Below, piece after piece: positions 13,169-13,215 of a stretch of 13,215 nt of DNA. Numbering within the stretch: position 1 is the stretch's first letter; the number at the start of each line of letters is the position of its first letter. Source of the DNA: AWTP1-13 sp041288195. Its GTDB lineage: Bacteria; Pseudomonadota; Alphaproteobacteria; Rhizobiales; Hyphomicrobiaceae. The stretch lies in NCBI GenBank assembly GCA_041288195.1, contig JBGGME010000003.1, positions 1 through 13,215 of the forward strand, in the 5' to 3' direction. A program made the position numbers and the translations under genes. The notes under the pieces were generated by a model that worked only from the letters and a program-made list of their open reading frames with translations, made no database searches and had not been told where the DNA came from.

Positions 13169-13215
13169 CACACCAGCAGCTTGGCAATGTTGGGCAGCAC
13201 CACCGTCTGCACGAA
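13168..13215 (-). CDS. C-terminal end of a probable YggT family membrane protein
   Basis: Only the last 15 codons and the stop (TGA, 13168-13170) are in the window, reading FVQTVVLPNIAKLLV. A short hydrophobic tail like this, directly upstream of and overlapping a DUF167 gene, is what YggT (an integral membrane protein) shows in related genomes. The family call rests mainly on gene order; the visible sequence alone is too short to prove it. Confidence 0.5.
   Translation of the reverse strand, partial: FVQTVVLPNIAKLLV

Overview
This is a GC-rich, densely packed chromosomal segment, most likely from an alphaproteobacterium of the Hyphomicrobiales (Rhizobiales) type. That placement is an inference from the strong G/C preference at third codon positions, the alphaproteobacterial form of IF-3, the yggT-DUF167-folD gene order, the TIGR01459-type HAD phosphatase and the DmdC-like acyl-CoA dehydrogenase. 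No rRNA, tRNA, CRISPR array, insertion sequence or phage gene was seen.

Layout. (a) 1-1832 looks like the accessory end: the start of an exported reprolysin-like metalloprotease leaves the window on the minus strand (473 to 1), divergent from a 244-residue helix-turn-helix protein (761-1495, plus). A small secreted Cys/Lys-rich protein follows (1545-1832, minus). (b) 1971-5553 holds a HAD phosphatase (plus), infC (minus, apparently starting at a rare ATA codon), a GT4 glycosyltransferase (minus) and an ABHD10-like alpha/beta hydrolase (plus). (c) 5602-9891 holds an acyl-CoA dehydrogenase (minus), then rtcB and a Sua5-type tsaC gene (plus, overlapping). (d) 9894-13215 is one minus-strand run, read right to left: the tail of a YggT-like membrane protein, a DUF167/YggU protein, folD, an MmgE/PrpD gene broken by one frameshift, and a stand-alone intradiol dioxygenase. 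The first four are joined by stop/start overlaps (TGATG and ATGA) or very short gaps.

How the genes relate. Most are housekeeping or ordinary metabolic genes: translation initiation (infC), tRNA t6A modification (tsaC), RNA repair (rtcB), one-carbon metabolism (folD), and acyl-CoA and aromatic-ring catabolism. rtcB and tsaC both act on RNA and overlap by 14 bases, so their translation is probably coupled. The folD-prpD-dioxygenase run looks like catabolic genes attached to a housekeeping operon.

No clearly new multi-gene system is visible. The points most worth following are the ATA start of infC, the single frameshift in the otherwise full-length PrpD gene, operator-like inverted repeats in two divergent intergenic regions, the divergent RtcB, and the regulator/secreted-protein/protease group at the left end.
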